Of a DNA stretch of 64,000 nt, positions 1 to 7,873 are shown one piece after another; within the stretch, counting starts at the first letter, position 1, and each line of letters opens with the position of its first letter. Source of the stretch: Allochromatium humboldtianum. Its GTDB lineage: Bacteria > Pseudomonadota > Gammaproteobacteria > Chromatiales > Chromatiaceae. A program made the position numbers and the translations under genes. The stretch is from assembly GCF_013385175.1 (NCBI RefSeq), contig NZ_JABZEO010000006.1, forward strand, positions 1 through 64,000, read 5' to 3'. Below the pieces are notes generated by a model. That model searched no databases, was not told the origin of the DNA, and saw only the letters and a program-made list of their open reading frames with translations.

Positions 1-1
1 C

Positions 2-541
2 ACATCCGCCAAACGCGCTCTCATCCCGCTCGGGATCTTTCTGGCCCTGGCTGCCCTGCTCTTCTACGGGCTGCAACTGGACCCGCGCAAGATCCCCTCG
101 CCGCTGGTCGACAAGCCGGCGCCTGAGTTCAGTCTGCCCGATCTCAAGGATCCCAACCAGACCCTGACCCGTGACATCCTCATCGGTCAGGTGTCGCTGG
201 TGAACGTCTGGGCCTCCTGGTGCCCGTCCTGCCGTCAGGAACACGCCGAACTCATGCGTATCGCGCGCGAGCACGGCGTGCGGGTGATCGGCTTCAACTG
301 GAAGGACACCCGGCCCGAGGCTCTGGCCATGCTCCAGCGCTATGGCGATCCCTATACGGTCTCCCTCTACGACCCGGACAATCAGGCCGGGATCGACTGG
401 GGCGTCTATGGCGCGCCCGAGACCTTCATCGTCGACGCCGAGGGCATCATCCGTCACAAACGGGTCGGGCCGATCGACGCCCAGGTCTGGGCCGAGGAGA
501 TCCAGCCCATCGTCGCGCGCTACCAAGGGGGCAAACCATGA
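2..541 (+). CDS. ccmG: Thiol:disulfide interchange protein CcmG/DsbE (5' truncated by window edge)
   Basis: The reading frame is open from base 2 to the TGA at 539-541, so the start lies upstream of the window. The visible product opens with a hydrophobic segment (IPLGIFLALAALLFYGLQL), the usual single membrane anchor, followed by a thioredoxin fold with the redox motif WCPSC and a later GAPETFIVD stretch carrying the cis-proline region. CcmG is the periplasm-facing, membrane-anchored reductant that keeps apocytochrome c haem-binding cysteines reduced in System I maturation. The stop overlaps the ATG of ccmH by 4 bases (ATGA), implying translational coupling. Only the first residues of the anchor are missing. 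The motif and the ccmH-ccmI neighbours make the call secure. Confidence 0.93.
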   Translation, partial: TSAKRALIPLGIFLALAALLFYGLQLDPRKIPSPLVDKPAPEFSLPDLKDPNQTLTRDILIGQVSLVNVWASWCPSCRQEHAELMRIAREHGVRVIGFNWKDTRPEALAMLQRYGDPYTVSLYDPDNQAGIDWGVYGAPETFIVDAEGIIRHKRVGPIDAQVWAEEIQPIVARYQGGKP

Positions 542-1032
542 TCCGGACTCAGACCCAGTCGCTCGTGGCTGCGCTGACGCTGGCCGGCGCCCTGCTGACG
601 GCCGCTCCGGCTCACGCCTTCACCCTGGAAGAGTTCACCTTCGAGGATCCGGCGCGCACCCAGGAATTCCGCGATCTCACCAGCGAGCTGCGCTGTCTGG
701 TCTGTCAGAACGAGTCGCTCGCCGGTTCGCAGGCTGGTGTCGCCCAGGATCTGCGCAAAGAGGTCTATCGCCTGATGCAGGAAGGCAAGAGCCGTCAGGA
801 GGTCATCGACTTCCTGGTCGAACGCTATGGCGACTTCGTGCTCTATGAGCCGCCGCTCAAACCCTCGACCCTGGTGCTCTGGTTCGGCCCCTTCCTGTTC
901 GTCGGTTTCGGCGCCTATCTGCTCGCGCGCACGCTCCAGCGCAAGAAGGCCGAACCCGAGCAGGATCTGAGCGAGGCCGAACGCGCCCGACTGCAACAGC
1001 TATTCGCCAAGACCGGCGATCAACACGACTGA
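538..1032 (+). CDS. ccmH: Cytochrome c-type biogenesis protein CcmH
   Basis: The 164-residue product has a signal peptide (LVAALTLAGALLTAAPAHA), the family signature LRCLVCQNE with its CxxC pair around residue 57, a helical domain, and one C-terminal membrane helix (LVLWFGPFLFVGFGAYLLA). CcmH exchanges disulfides with CcmG and the apocytochrome and delivers the CxxCH motif to the CcmF haem lyase. The short single-domain form is the partner of a separate ccmI, which follows 10 bases after the stop. The ATG is chosen because it overlaps the ccmG stop and begins directly before the signal peptide. Longer upstream extension of this frame only runs antiparallel to ccmG coding sense and is not needed. 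Confidence 0.95.
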   Translation: MIRTQTQSLVAALTLAGALLTAAPAHAFTLEEFTFEDPARTQEFRDLTSELRCLVCQNESLAGSQAGVAQDLRKEVYRLMQEGKSRQEVIDFLVERYGDFVLYEPPLKPSTLVLWFGPFLFVGFGAYLLARTLQRKKAEPEQDLSEAERARLQQLFAKTGDQHD

Positions 1033-1042
1033 CTCGAACCCC

Positions 1043-2431
1043 ATGATCATTTTCTGGATTCTCGCCGGTATTCTGCTGGCCCTGTCGCTCGTCTTCGTGC
1101 TCGCGCCGCTGGTGCGCCCCTTACCGCCGGATACCGCGCCCGGTCAGGATCGACTCAACCTGGAAGTCTTCCAGCAGCGCCTGAAGGAACTCGACGCCGA
1201 CCTGGAGGCCGGTTTTCTCGATCAGGCACAGTACGACGCTGCACGGCGCGATCTGGAGCGCGAGTTGCTCTACGATCTGGACGGCGCCGAGACGGCGGCG
1301 ACCACCGAGCATTCGAGTTCCGCCCTCAGCCGCTGGGCGATGGCGTTGGTCCTGACCATCGTCGTTCCGGCCGCGACCGTACTTGCCTACCTGGAGATCG
1401 GCCGGACCGACCTGATCGACCAGCGCCAGACGGCCGCCATGACGGACAGCCCCAACGCCGAGGCCGCCTCGCTGGAAGAACTGGTCCAGCAGTTGGAAAA
1501 ACGGCTCGAACAGGAACCGGCGAACATCGATGGCTGGATGATGCTCAGCCGTACCTATCTGGCCATGGGTCGACTCAACGCCGGCGCCAAGGCCATGGAA
1601 CGCGCCTATACGCTCGCGCCCAACGAGGTCGAACTCAAGATCGCCTATGCCGAGGTGCTGGGACTGGCTGATCCCAACAAGAGCCTGCTGGGACGCCCGG
1701 CCGAACTGATCGCCGAGGCGCTGGAGCTGGATCCGACCAACACCAATGCCCGCTGGTTCTCGGGTTTGGTCGCCTTCCAGCGGGGCCAGTATCAGGCCGC
1801 CCGAACGACCTGGCAGAGCATCTTAGATACACTGGATCCGGAGAGCGAGGAAGCCGGCAATCTGCGTCAGATGATGGATGAGGCCCAGCGTCGTGCTGGA
1901 GTTCCGGCTGAGACCGCATCGGTCACACCAAGCGAAGCGGGCGAAACGACAACCTCAGATACCGAGACTGCCGCACCCGCTACGCTTCCAGCCGCCGCTG
2001 TGAATATCGAGGCCGAAACACCAAGCGACACTACGACGACCGAGACGTCCGCCGACATCACAGAGACTGTAGCCGCCGCGCCCCAATCGAGCCTGACCGT
2101 GGCCGTCAGCCTCGACCCGCATTTCTCGGATCGAGTCTCGCCCGAGGATACGGTCTTTGTCTTCGCGCGAGCCGTTCAGGGACCGCCGATGCCGCTGGCC
2201 GTGCAACGTCTCCAGGTCAAGGATCTGCCCGCCACCGTGACGCTCGACGACAGTCAGGCCATGAATCCGGCCCTGCGGCTGTCGGCCTTCGAGCAGGTCC
2301 GGGTCGGAGCACGGGTCTCAAAGAGCGGTCAGGCCACGCCCCAGCCGGGCGACCTGTTCGGCGAGTCGGAACCAGTTCAGCGCGATACCGAGACCGATGT
2401 CCGGATCCGCATCGACCAAGTGCGGCCCTGA
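1043..2431 (+). CDS. ccmI: Cytochrome c-type biogenesis protein CcmI (TPR apocytochrome chaperone)
   Basis: The 462-residue product has an N-terminal membrane helix (residues about 2-25), a cytoplasmic loop rich in charged residues, a second helix near residues 93-115 (MALVLTIVVPAATVLAYL), then TPR-type repeats at about 150-290 (for example WMMLSRTYLAMGRLNAG and ARWFSGLVAFQRGQY). A low-complexity Thr/Ser/Ala/Glu linker of about 70 residues leads to a C-terminal beta-rich domain (TVAVSLDPHFSDRV, VFVFARA). CcmI captures C-terminal helices of apocytochromes c and passes them to CcmFH. It is last in the ccm operon. The next gene is convergent, with a strong stem-loop between them. The linker is longer and more repetitive than is typical, but the frame is intact. 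Confidence 0.92.
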   Translation: MIIFWILAGILLALSLVFVLAPLVRPLPPDTAPGQDRLNLEVFQQRLKELDADLEAGFLDQAQYDAARRDLERELLYDLDGAETAATTEHSSSALSRWAMALVLTIVVPAATVLAYLEIGRTDLIDQRQTAAMTDSPNAEAASLEELVQQLEKRLEQEPANIDGWMMLSRTYLAMGRLNAGAKAMERAYTLAPNEVELKIAYAEVLGLADPNKSLLGRPAELIAEALELDPTNTNARWFSGLVAFQRGQYQAARTTWQSILDTLDPESEEAGNLRQMMDEAQRRAGVPAETASVTPSEAGETTTSDTETAAPATLPAAAVNIEAETPSDTTTTETSADITETVAAAPQSSLTVAVSLDPHFSDRVSPEDTVFVFARAVQGPPMPLAVQRLQVKDLPATVTLDDSQAMNPALRLSAFEQVRVGARVSKSGQATPQPGDLFGESEPVQRDTETDVRIRIDQVRP

Positions 2432-2434
2432 GCA

Positions 2435-2472
2435 CCAAAACGGGCGTACAGAACGCTGAGTTCTGACGCCCG
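2435..2472 (-). terminator. Rho-independent terminator of the PEBP gene
   Basis: Read on the minus strand, a 13-bp stem (7 bp plus 6 bp separated by one bulged base; loop of 5) is followed by TTTTGG. The arms are 2441-2454 and 2460-2472. The T run lies only on the minus-strand exit side, so it serves the minus-strand gene, though the stem may also block ccmI read-through. Confidence 0.75.
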
Positions 2473-2507
2473 GCGCACGCGCACGGTTTTCAATCATCGA
2501 GTCCAGC

Positions 2508-2993
2508 TCAGTCCACGGCGGATTTCTCATAGGTTCCGACCAACTCGGCATGGGCCAGGATGTGATCGTCCATCGCCACCAGCAGATCGTCCTTGCCGGG
2601 CGTACCCAGCGCCTCGGGTAACCGAACATCCAGCGCATAGAGCCGATGGAAATAGCGGTGACGTCCGATCGGCGGGCAGGGTCCGCCGTACCCCGTCCGA
2701 CCCCAGCTATTGATCCCCTGCCCCGTGCCCTCGGGCAATCCATGACGCGCCGCATCCTCGGGCAGTCCCCCACACTCCGGCGGGAGGTTGTAGAGGATCC
2801 AGTGATCCCAGACCATGCGCGGCGCGGCCGGATCGGGCGCATCCGGGTCGTCGACGATCAGCACCAGACTCCGGGTTCCCTCCGGCAGATTCTCCCAGCT
2901 CAACGGCGGCGAGCAGTCCTCGCCCTCGCAGGTATGACGCGATGGAATGGCTTCACCATCGACAAAGGTGTCGGATTTGAGAACCAGTGCCAT
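2508..2993 (-). CDS. YbhB/YbcL-type phosphatidylethanolamine-binding protein (PEBP family)
   Basis: The 161-residue product shows the bacterial PEBP motifs: TCEGEDCSPPLSW near the N-terminus, LVLIVDDPDAP with WDHWILYNLP, and GPCPPIGRHRYFHRLYALD near the C-terminus. Together these form the conserved anion-binding pocket. Length is normal for the cytoplasmic YbhB branch, and no signal peptide is present. Bacterial members have no firmly assigned reaction. The ATG at 2993 is chosen because a TGGAGG ribosome binding site sits just upstream; the frame stays open further upstream, but that part lacks family similarity. Monocistronic, ending at its own terminator. Confidence 0.85.
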   Translation of the reverse strand: MALVLKSDTFVDGEAIPSRHTCEGEDCSPPLSWENLPEGTRSLVLIVDDPDAPDPAAPRMVWDHWILYNLPPECGGLPEDAARHGLPEGTGQGINSWGRTGYGGPCPPIGRHRYFHRLYALDVRLPEALGTPGKDDLLVAMDDHILAHAELVGTYEKSAVD

Positions 2994-3332
2994 TTTTGGC
3001 CTCCAGCGTTGTGCTAACGTTTGCATCAAGACAGAATCGAACCGCGCCCCAAGGTGATTTCGGCACGGTTCCACAGTGAACGATCCCCGTTTCGGGTCAT
3101 GACAGGCCGTCACGGGCGTGCGGTTCGATCACTCAGCGCTCATCACGATCCCTAGCTGTGCGTCCTTCGGCGGCCCTCCATGTCGGCCGCCACTTTTTAT
3201 CCCTTGCCGATCGCCGACGCCAAGCCCCGCTTTCGCCGCCGGAACCGTCCCCTTGGTCCTCGACGAAGCCGCACTTTCGACCGTCCCCTTGATCTAGGGC
3301 AACTCCAGCGCGATTTCATCCCCCCAGACGGC

Positions 3333-3360
3333 CTGAGTCACACTCCGGTTGCAGTATACT
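3333..3360 (+). promoter_or_regulatory. Possible sigma70 promoter in the 2994-3444 gap
   Basis: TATACT at 3355-3360 is a good -10 hexamer, with a poor -35 candidate (CTGAGT, 16-bp spacer). It lies about 85 bases before the EF-G-like gene. The rest of the 451-base gap between the divergent PEBP and EF-G-like genes holds nothing else I can support; a 90-codon open frame at 3180-3452 looks random. Confidence 0.3.
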
Positions 3361-3444
3361 TTCGATTCGTTCGGATGAACGTCCCTGGGCGCCTGTTCGC
3401 TCAAGCGCCCCGATTTCCACTCAAGCGCCACGACGGGATCCAAG

Positions 3445-5490
3445 ATGTCTGACTACAATGCCGAGGACGTCCGCAACATCGCCCTGGTCGGTCATGCCGG
3501 CTCCGGAAAGACCACCCTGGTGGAGGCGCTGCTCGCGGCCACCGGCGTCATCAATGTGCCCGGCAATGTGACCAAGGGCACCACGGTCTGCGACTTCGAC
3601 CCCATGGAAAAGGAGTTGCAGCACTCGCTGGACGCCGCCATCACCAGCTTCACCACCAGCGGCAAGCACATCAACCTGATCGACACCCCCGGCTATCCCG
3701 ATTTCCTCGGGCGCAGTCTCTCGGTGCTGACGGCGGTCGAGACCGCCGCCCTGGTCATCAACGCCCAGGCCGGGATCGAGTCCATGACCACGCGCCTGAT
3801 GAAGGCCGCCGACAACCGTCATCTGTGCCGGCTGATCATCGTCAACCAGATCGACGCCGAGCATGTCGACCTGGGTCAGTTGACCGAACAGATCCGCGAG
3901 ACCTTCGGCCCCGAGTGTCTGCCGATCAACCTGCCGGCCGATGGCGGCAAGCGCGTGGTCGACTGCTTCTTCCAGCCCAGCGGCGGCCCCACCGATTTCT
4001 CTTCGGTTGAAGAGGCGCACAGTCAGATCGTCGACCAGGTGGTCGAGGTCGACGAGGATCTGATGGCGCTCTATCTGGAGCAGGGCCAGGAACTCCAGCC
4101 CGAGCAGCTCCACGACCCCTTCGAGGCGGCGCTGCGCGAGGCGCATCTGATGCCGATCTGCTATGTCTCGGCCCAGACCGGCGCCGGCATCCCTGAGCTG
4201 CTGGAGATCATGGCGCGTCTGATGCCCAATCCGGCCGAGGGCAATCCGCCGCCCTTCCTCAAGGGCGAGGGTGCGGCCATGGAGCCGGTGCGCGTCAGTC
4301 CGGATCCGGCGCTGCATGCCGTGGCCCATGTGTTCAAGATCCTCAACGACCCCTATCGCGGCAAGATCGGCATCTTCCGCGTCCATCAGGGGCGCATCAC
4401 CCCGGCCAGCCAGCTCTTCGTCGGCGACGCGCGCAAGCCGTTCAAGGTCAATCATCTCTATCGCGTGCATGGCAATGATCTGATCGAGGTCGACGAGGGC
4501 GTACCGGGCGACATCCTGGCCGTCACCCGGGTCGACGACATCCATTTCGACGCCGTGCTGCACGACTCGCACGACGAGGACCATTTCCATCTGACCACGA
4601 TGGAATGCCCGATCCCGCTGTTCGGACTGGCGATCAACACCAGCAAGCGCGGCGACGAGCAGAAGCTCACCGATGCACTCAACAAGCTGCGCTCGGAAGA
4701 CCCCTGCTTCCACATCGAGCACAATGCCAGTGCCAACGAAACCGTGGTGCGCGGACTCGGCGAGGCCCATCTCAAGGTGGTGCTGCGCCGACTGACCGAG
4801 CAGTTCCATGTCGACGTCGAGACCCGTCCGCCGAGCATCCCCTATCGCGAGACCATCATGGGTCAGGCCGAGGGCCATCATCGGCACAAGAAGCAGACCG
4901 GCGGCGCCGGCCAGTTCGGCGAGGTCTATCTGCGGGTCGAACCCAACGCGCGTGGAGCCGGGTTCGAGTTCGTCGATGCCGTGGTCGGCGGGGCCATTCC
5001 GGGCAACTTCATCCCCTCGATCGAAAAGGGCGTGCGTCAGGTGCTGGAGGAAGGGGCCGTCGCGGGTTATCCGCTCCAGGACATCCGGGTCACGGTCTAT
5101 GACGGCAAGTACCACGCGGTGGATTCCAAGGACATCGCCTTCGCCACCGCCGGACGCAAGGCGTTCATCGACGCCGTGCTCAAGGCCCAGCCGGTGATCC
5201 TGGAGCCGATCGTCAAGATCCGTATCACGGCCCAGGACAGCGCCATGGGCGATCTGGCCGGGGATCTGTCGAGCCGTCGCGGACGCATCAACGGCAGCGA
5301 GTCCAAGAGCCGCGGGCGCGTGGTCATCGAGGGCGAGGTGCCGCTGGCCGAACTGGAGGGCTATGACGCGCGGCTCAAGTCGCTCACCGGCGGCGAGGGT
5401 ACCTACGGCATCGAGCTGAGCCACTATGACCCGGTGCCGGGCAACATCCAGAAGCAGATGATGGATGCCTATCAGCGCAGCGAGGATTGA
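3445..5490 (+). CDS. Elongation factor G-like GTPase (EF-G2 type)
   Basis: The 681-residue translational GTPase has a P-loop GHAGSGKT (16-23), DTPG (80-83), and EF-G domains II-V after residue about 280 (for example KKQTGGAGQFGEVYLRVEP in domain IV and the C-terminal alpha/beta domain after residue 600). It matches the EF-G-like branch rather than canonical FusA: it is about 20 residues shorter, stands alone with no rpsL-rpsG-tuf neighbours, and lacks the usual EF-G opening. The G4 motif reads NQID (134-137) instead of NKxD, with Gln135 encoded by CAG at 3847-3849. Members of this branch have no settled cellular role; some EF-G paralogues act in ribosome recycling or lack translocation activity. 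The function here is therefore left open. Confidence 0.85.
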   Translation: MSDYNAEDVRNIALVGHAGSGKTTLVEALLAATGVINVPGNVTKGTTVCDFDPMEKELQHSLDAAITSFTTSGKHINLIDTPGYPDFLGRSLSVLTAVETAALVINAQAGIESMTTRLMKAADNRHLCRLIIVNQIDAEHVDLGQLTEQIRETFGPECLPINLPADGGKRVVDCFFQPSGGPTDFSSVEEAHSQIVDQVVEVDEDLMALYLEQGQELQPEQLHDPFEAALREAHLMPICYVSAQTGAGIPELLEIMARLMPNPAEGNPPPFLKGEGAAMEPVRVSPDPALHAVAHVFKILNDPYRGKIGIFRVHQGRITPASQLFVGDARKPFKVNHLYRVHGNDLIEVDEGVPGDILAVTRVDDIHFDAVLHDSHDEDHFHLTTMECPIPLFGLAINTSKRGDEQKLTDALNKLRSEDPCFHIEHNASANETVVRGLGEAHLKVVLRRLTEQFHVDVETRPPSIPYRETIMGQAEGHHRHKKQTGGAGQFGEVYLRVEPNARGAGFEFVDAVVGGAIPGNFIPSIEKGVRQVLEEGAVAGYPLQDIRVTVYDGKYHAVDSKDIAFATAGRKAFIDAVLKAQPVILEPIVKIRITAQDSAMGDLAGDLSSRRGRINGSESKSRGRVVIEGEVPLAELEGYDARLKSLTGGEGTYGIELSHYDPVPGNIQKQMMDAYQRSED

Positions 5491-5504
5491 GCGCCGCCTC
5501 AAGC

Positions 5505-5559
5505 CGTCTCCGGGGACCGGAGACGTCGATCCATGGCGCCGGCCTTCCGGCGCCATGGA
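5505..5559. repeat. Two adjacent perfect hairpins between convergent genes
   Basis: Hairpin 1 has 9-bp arms 5505-5513 and 5517-5525 (loop GGA). Hairpin 2 has 13-bp perfect arms 5530-5542 and 5547-5559 (loop CCTT). Neither is followed by a clear T run. They sit between the stops of the EF-G-like gene and the minus-strand membrane protein and probably act as a bidirectional barrier or RNA 3' stabiliser. Confidence 0.6.
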
Positions 5560-5582
5560 CCTCCAGCCACATGTTCCGCGCG

Positions 5583-6005
5583 CTAGGCGTCCGTGCCGAG
5601 CGCGCCGGTCTCCGCTCCCAGAGGCTCCTGAGAGTCGCGACGACTCCGGGTCATCGACCAGAGCAGCAGCCCGAACCAGCCGATGATCGTCCAGCCCAGC
5701 AGGACGTTGAGCACACTGATGGTCACACGCCGTCTGTGCCCCTGGTCGAACGCCAGCCAGGTCGGCAGCAGATAGAACAGGATCAGGAGCGCGGAGATGA
5801 ACCATCCGCGAACATCGATCGGATAGATCGCGTCGACGGCCAGCAGCAGGAGCAGCCAGGCCAGGACGAAGACCGGAATGCCGCGTCTCAGACCGAGGCG
5901 ACGCAGGTTCTCGATGAGCACCGGCGGAATGCGGCGCTCGATGGCGGTGATCCAGGTGCTAGGGCGCCAACCTTGGGCGCGGTCGGATGATGGGTGTTGA
6001 TCCAT
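5583..6005 (-). CDS. Small membrane protein with superinfection-immunity-like (Imm_superinfect) domain
   Basis: The 140-residue product has a charged N-terminal 45 residues, then three hydrophobic segments: FVLAWLLLLLAVDAI, FISALLILFYLLPTWLAF and ISVLNVLLGWTIIGWFGLLL. The LLPTWLAF...LNVLLGWTIIGW pattern is that of the small phage-derived superinfection immunity family (T4 Imm-like), widespread on bacterial chromosomes with unknown cellular function. The N-terminal extension is longer than in the minimal domain. Start ATG at 6005; further upstream codons look non-coding. It is convergent with the EF-G-like gene. No phage structural genes lie nearby, so a real immunity role is only a possibility. 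Confidence 0.65.
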   Translation of the reverse strand: MDQHPSSDRAQGWRPSTWITAIERRIPPVLIENLRRLGLRRGIPVFVLAWLLLLLAVDAIYPIDVRGWFISALLILFYLLPTWLAFDQGHRRRVTISVLNVLLGWTIIGWFGLLLWSMTRSRRDSQEPLGAETGALGTDA

Positions 6006-6335
6006 ACTGATTCTCCGCAAATAGAGGCGGCGCGAAGCATAGCCTAAACCGCACCTGGCATGATAGGCGGTGTTCAGGCGCGCTTTTGGGAGTATCCCTG
6101 CCCCAAAACTGCTGATCGGGACCGACGAACTCCACATGCGACTCGGGTTACTCGAACTGGGTCACAGACTTGCCGCAATTTTTCCCTCAAACTTGGAAGC
6201 GTCTGGCCGTTAAAGGTCAACGATGCGACAAGCGAACAAGCCGCCCTGCATACAGGATCGCCCTCTTCCGCATCTGCCGCTGCGCCGATCCAATGTCGAG
6301 TTCTACGACAAGGATCCTACATTTGGAGTCCCATC
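6006..6335. other. Divergent intergenic region, no feature recognised
   Basis: This 330-base stretch lies between the minus-strand immunity-like gene and the AT-rich plus-strand gene. The plus frame into 6336 is open from 6060, but the segment has no ribosome binding site and no similarity I recognise. A GGAG lies just upstream of 6336. I see no convincing -35/-10 pair. Confidence 0.4.
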
Positions 6336-7142
6336 ATGACCAAGTTTTTTACTGTTTCATCACTCGCCTGCTGCTTAGCGCTTTCCTGGTCGATTGGTTA
6401 TGCTCAAACGACCACCAAAACCGTTAAGCCCTATGCCTATTCGATGAAGATCACCGTTAGCCGGCCAAAGGGTAGCGATGCTGAGGCATCACTGAAAGAC
6501 AAGACAAAACCATCGACGACAGCTTTCACACCCTGTACTGATGTATGGAAGCGCGATGTACTCTCGTTTCAACTGACCTACGACGCAGGTAAACGCACGG
6601 TCAATAAAAAAGACGGCACCGTAACATCGAGTGTCACCGATGTGTATTTCTTTTTTTACAATCCTCAAGCCCTCGGCTTAAAAACCACAGCCACTCCTAC
6701 GACCGATCCTAATGATACATCTGATACAGATGCCGACTATACTGAAATGTGCGAAATTAATAATGCAATCGAATACCAGGCATGCGACCCTAAGATATGG
6801 GTAATCACCCGACCCGCTGTAGGTACGGCCCCACTCGCCATGCGGCCACTTGCCGAAACTGCGGATATTCGCTTTGGCGATATCGATCATATTTATTTAT
6901 CGAAAGATGAAAATCTCGGAACAGGCAAAATCTCTGACTCTACACTGCGTTCCTACATGAAGTTCGATGATCTAACGCAGGGATTGTGGTCGTTGATCGG
7001 CGTCGTCGGACCAATTATCGATCTTAATTCCACGACTCCGCCTTTAGAACTTGAATTTGATGATCAGACCAAATGGGCTGCATGGGACGCCGTTTCCTTT
7101 ATGCTCGGCTCACCCTGGGGAAACGGAAAAATCTGTCAATAA
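6336..7142 (+). CDS. AT-rich secreted protein of unknown family
   Basis: The 268-residue product has a clear Sec signal peptide (FTVSSLACCLALSWSIGYAQ) with a likely AQ-T cleavage. The mature part is Thr/Asp-rich with a few cysteines (FTPCTDVW, MCEINNAIEYQACDPKIW, GKICQ at the very end), suggesting periplasmic disulfides. Its codons use A and T at third positions far more than the neighbours (runs such as AATAAAAAAG and TTCTTTTTTTAC), pointing to recent acquisition. I recognise no family. The ATG at 6336 has GGAG 7 bases upstream and starts exactly at the signal peptide. A strong terminator follows at 7175. Neighbours are an immunity-like membrane protein and a SleB-type wall hydrolase, neither obviously functionally linked. 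Confidence 0.75.
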   Translation: MTKFFTVSSLACCLALSWSIGYAQTTTKTVKPYAYSMKITVSRPKGSDAEASLKDKTKPSTTAFTPCTDVWKRDVLSFQLTYDAGKRTVNKKDGTVTSSVTDVYFFFYNPQALGLKTTATPTTDPNDTSDTDADYTEMCEINNAIEYQACDPKIWVITRPAVGTAPLAMRPLAETADIRFGDIDHIYLSKDENLGTGKISDSTLRSYMKFDDLTQGLWSLIGVVGPIIDLNSTTPPLELEFDDQTKWAAWDAVSFMLGSPWGNGKICQ

Positions 7143-7174
7143 AGCAAGCCAAAGGTGAATCGACAACAATTTCA

Positions 7175-7205
7175 GCGCACGACCTGTATCGTGCGCCGTC
7201 TTTTT
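7175..7205 (+). terminator. Rho-independent terminator of the AT-rich gene
   Basis: A perfect 8-bp GC-rich stem (7175-7182 with 7189-7196, loop CCTGTA) is followed by CGTCTTTTT. It lies 33 bases after the stop at 7142. A 13-base perfect dyad CCAGACTGTCTGG follows at 7216-7228 and could be an operator for the next gene. Confidence 0.9.
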
Positions 7206-7339
7206 ACGATTGATACCAGACTGTCTGGCAGAGGTTCATATCAAGCGACGCCTTGCCCCACTAGGGATTTCCCTGATATCGAGTTTTGAAATACAATATC
7301 GACAATCTTCCCGAGTATTTCATACACGATAAAGGAACC

Positions 7340-7873
7340 ATGCGAACGCTGACCACGGCCTTGCTCGCCGCTATCGCCCCGACCCTCCTGACCTCATCGC
7401 ACATCGCGCCACGCCTCAACGAGGCGCGCTGTGCGAATCACAGCAGCCAGTCCTGCGTCAGAGACGAGCCGGAGATCGATCCGGATCTGCGCTGTCTGGC
7501 CCTGAACATCTACCACGAAGCCCGCTCCGAGCCGGAATCCGGCCAGATCGCCGTCGCCCGCGTGACCCTGAACCGGGTCGAGTCGGAGGCGTTTCCCGAA
7601 TCGATCTGCGGGGTGGTCAAGCAGGGCGGCCAGAAGCGTCATCGCTGCCAGTTCTCCTGGTGGTGTGACGGCAAGCCCGACGACCCCAAGGAGCAAAGGG
7701 CCTGGAAACGCTCATTGGAAATCAGTCGCCGCGTCCTGGCCGACGAAGTCCCGGACCCGACCGACGGCGCACTCTACTACCACACCGACTATGTCAGTCC
7801 CACGTGGTCGCGACACTTCGAGCGCACGACCCGCATCGGACGTCATCTGTTCTATCGCCCCACCCAGAGTTAA
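7340..7873 (+). CDS. SleB-type cell wall hydrolase (Hydrolase_2 family)
   Basis: The 177-residue product starts with a short hydrophobic export segment (LTTALLAAIAPTLLTSS), then the SleB/CwlJ-type domain: LALNIYHEARSEPESGQI with the catalytic-type Glu, VARVTLNRVES, CQFSWWCDG and GALYYHTDYVSPTW. Family members cleave peptidoglycan as lytic transglycosylase/amidase-type enzymes; in non-sporulating proteobacteria the role is general wall remodelling. ATG at 7340 is preceded by AAAGGAA; the frame stays open to 7286 without a better site. Its TAA shares bases with the TAA of the convergent DedA gene (7870-7873). Confidence 0.82.
   Translation: MRTLTTALLAAIAPTLLTSSHIAPRLNEARCANHSSQSCVRDEPEIDPDLRCLALNIYHEARSEPESGQIAVARVTLNRVESEAFPESICGVVKQGGQKRHRCQFSWWCDGKPDDPKEQRAWKRSLEISRRVLADEVPDPTDGALYYHTDYVSPTWSRHFERTTRIGRHLFYRPTQS

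Noticed and set aside
3180-3452. 90-codon plus frame in the gap before the EF-G-like gene
   Set aside because: Arg/Pro-rich, no ribosome binding site, overlaps the start of the real gene.
3421-5805. Long minus-strand open frame antisense to the EF-G-like gene
   Set aside because: GC-rich codon shadow; product has no recognisable motif, while the plus-strand gene is certain.
5583-6005. Prophage remnant
   Set aside because: Only one immunity-like gene and a host-attachment-type gene 50 kb away; no integrase, capsid or tail genes.
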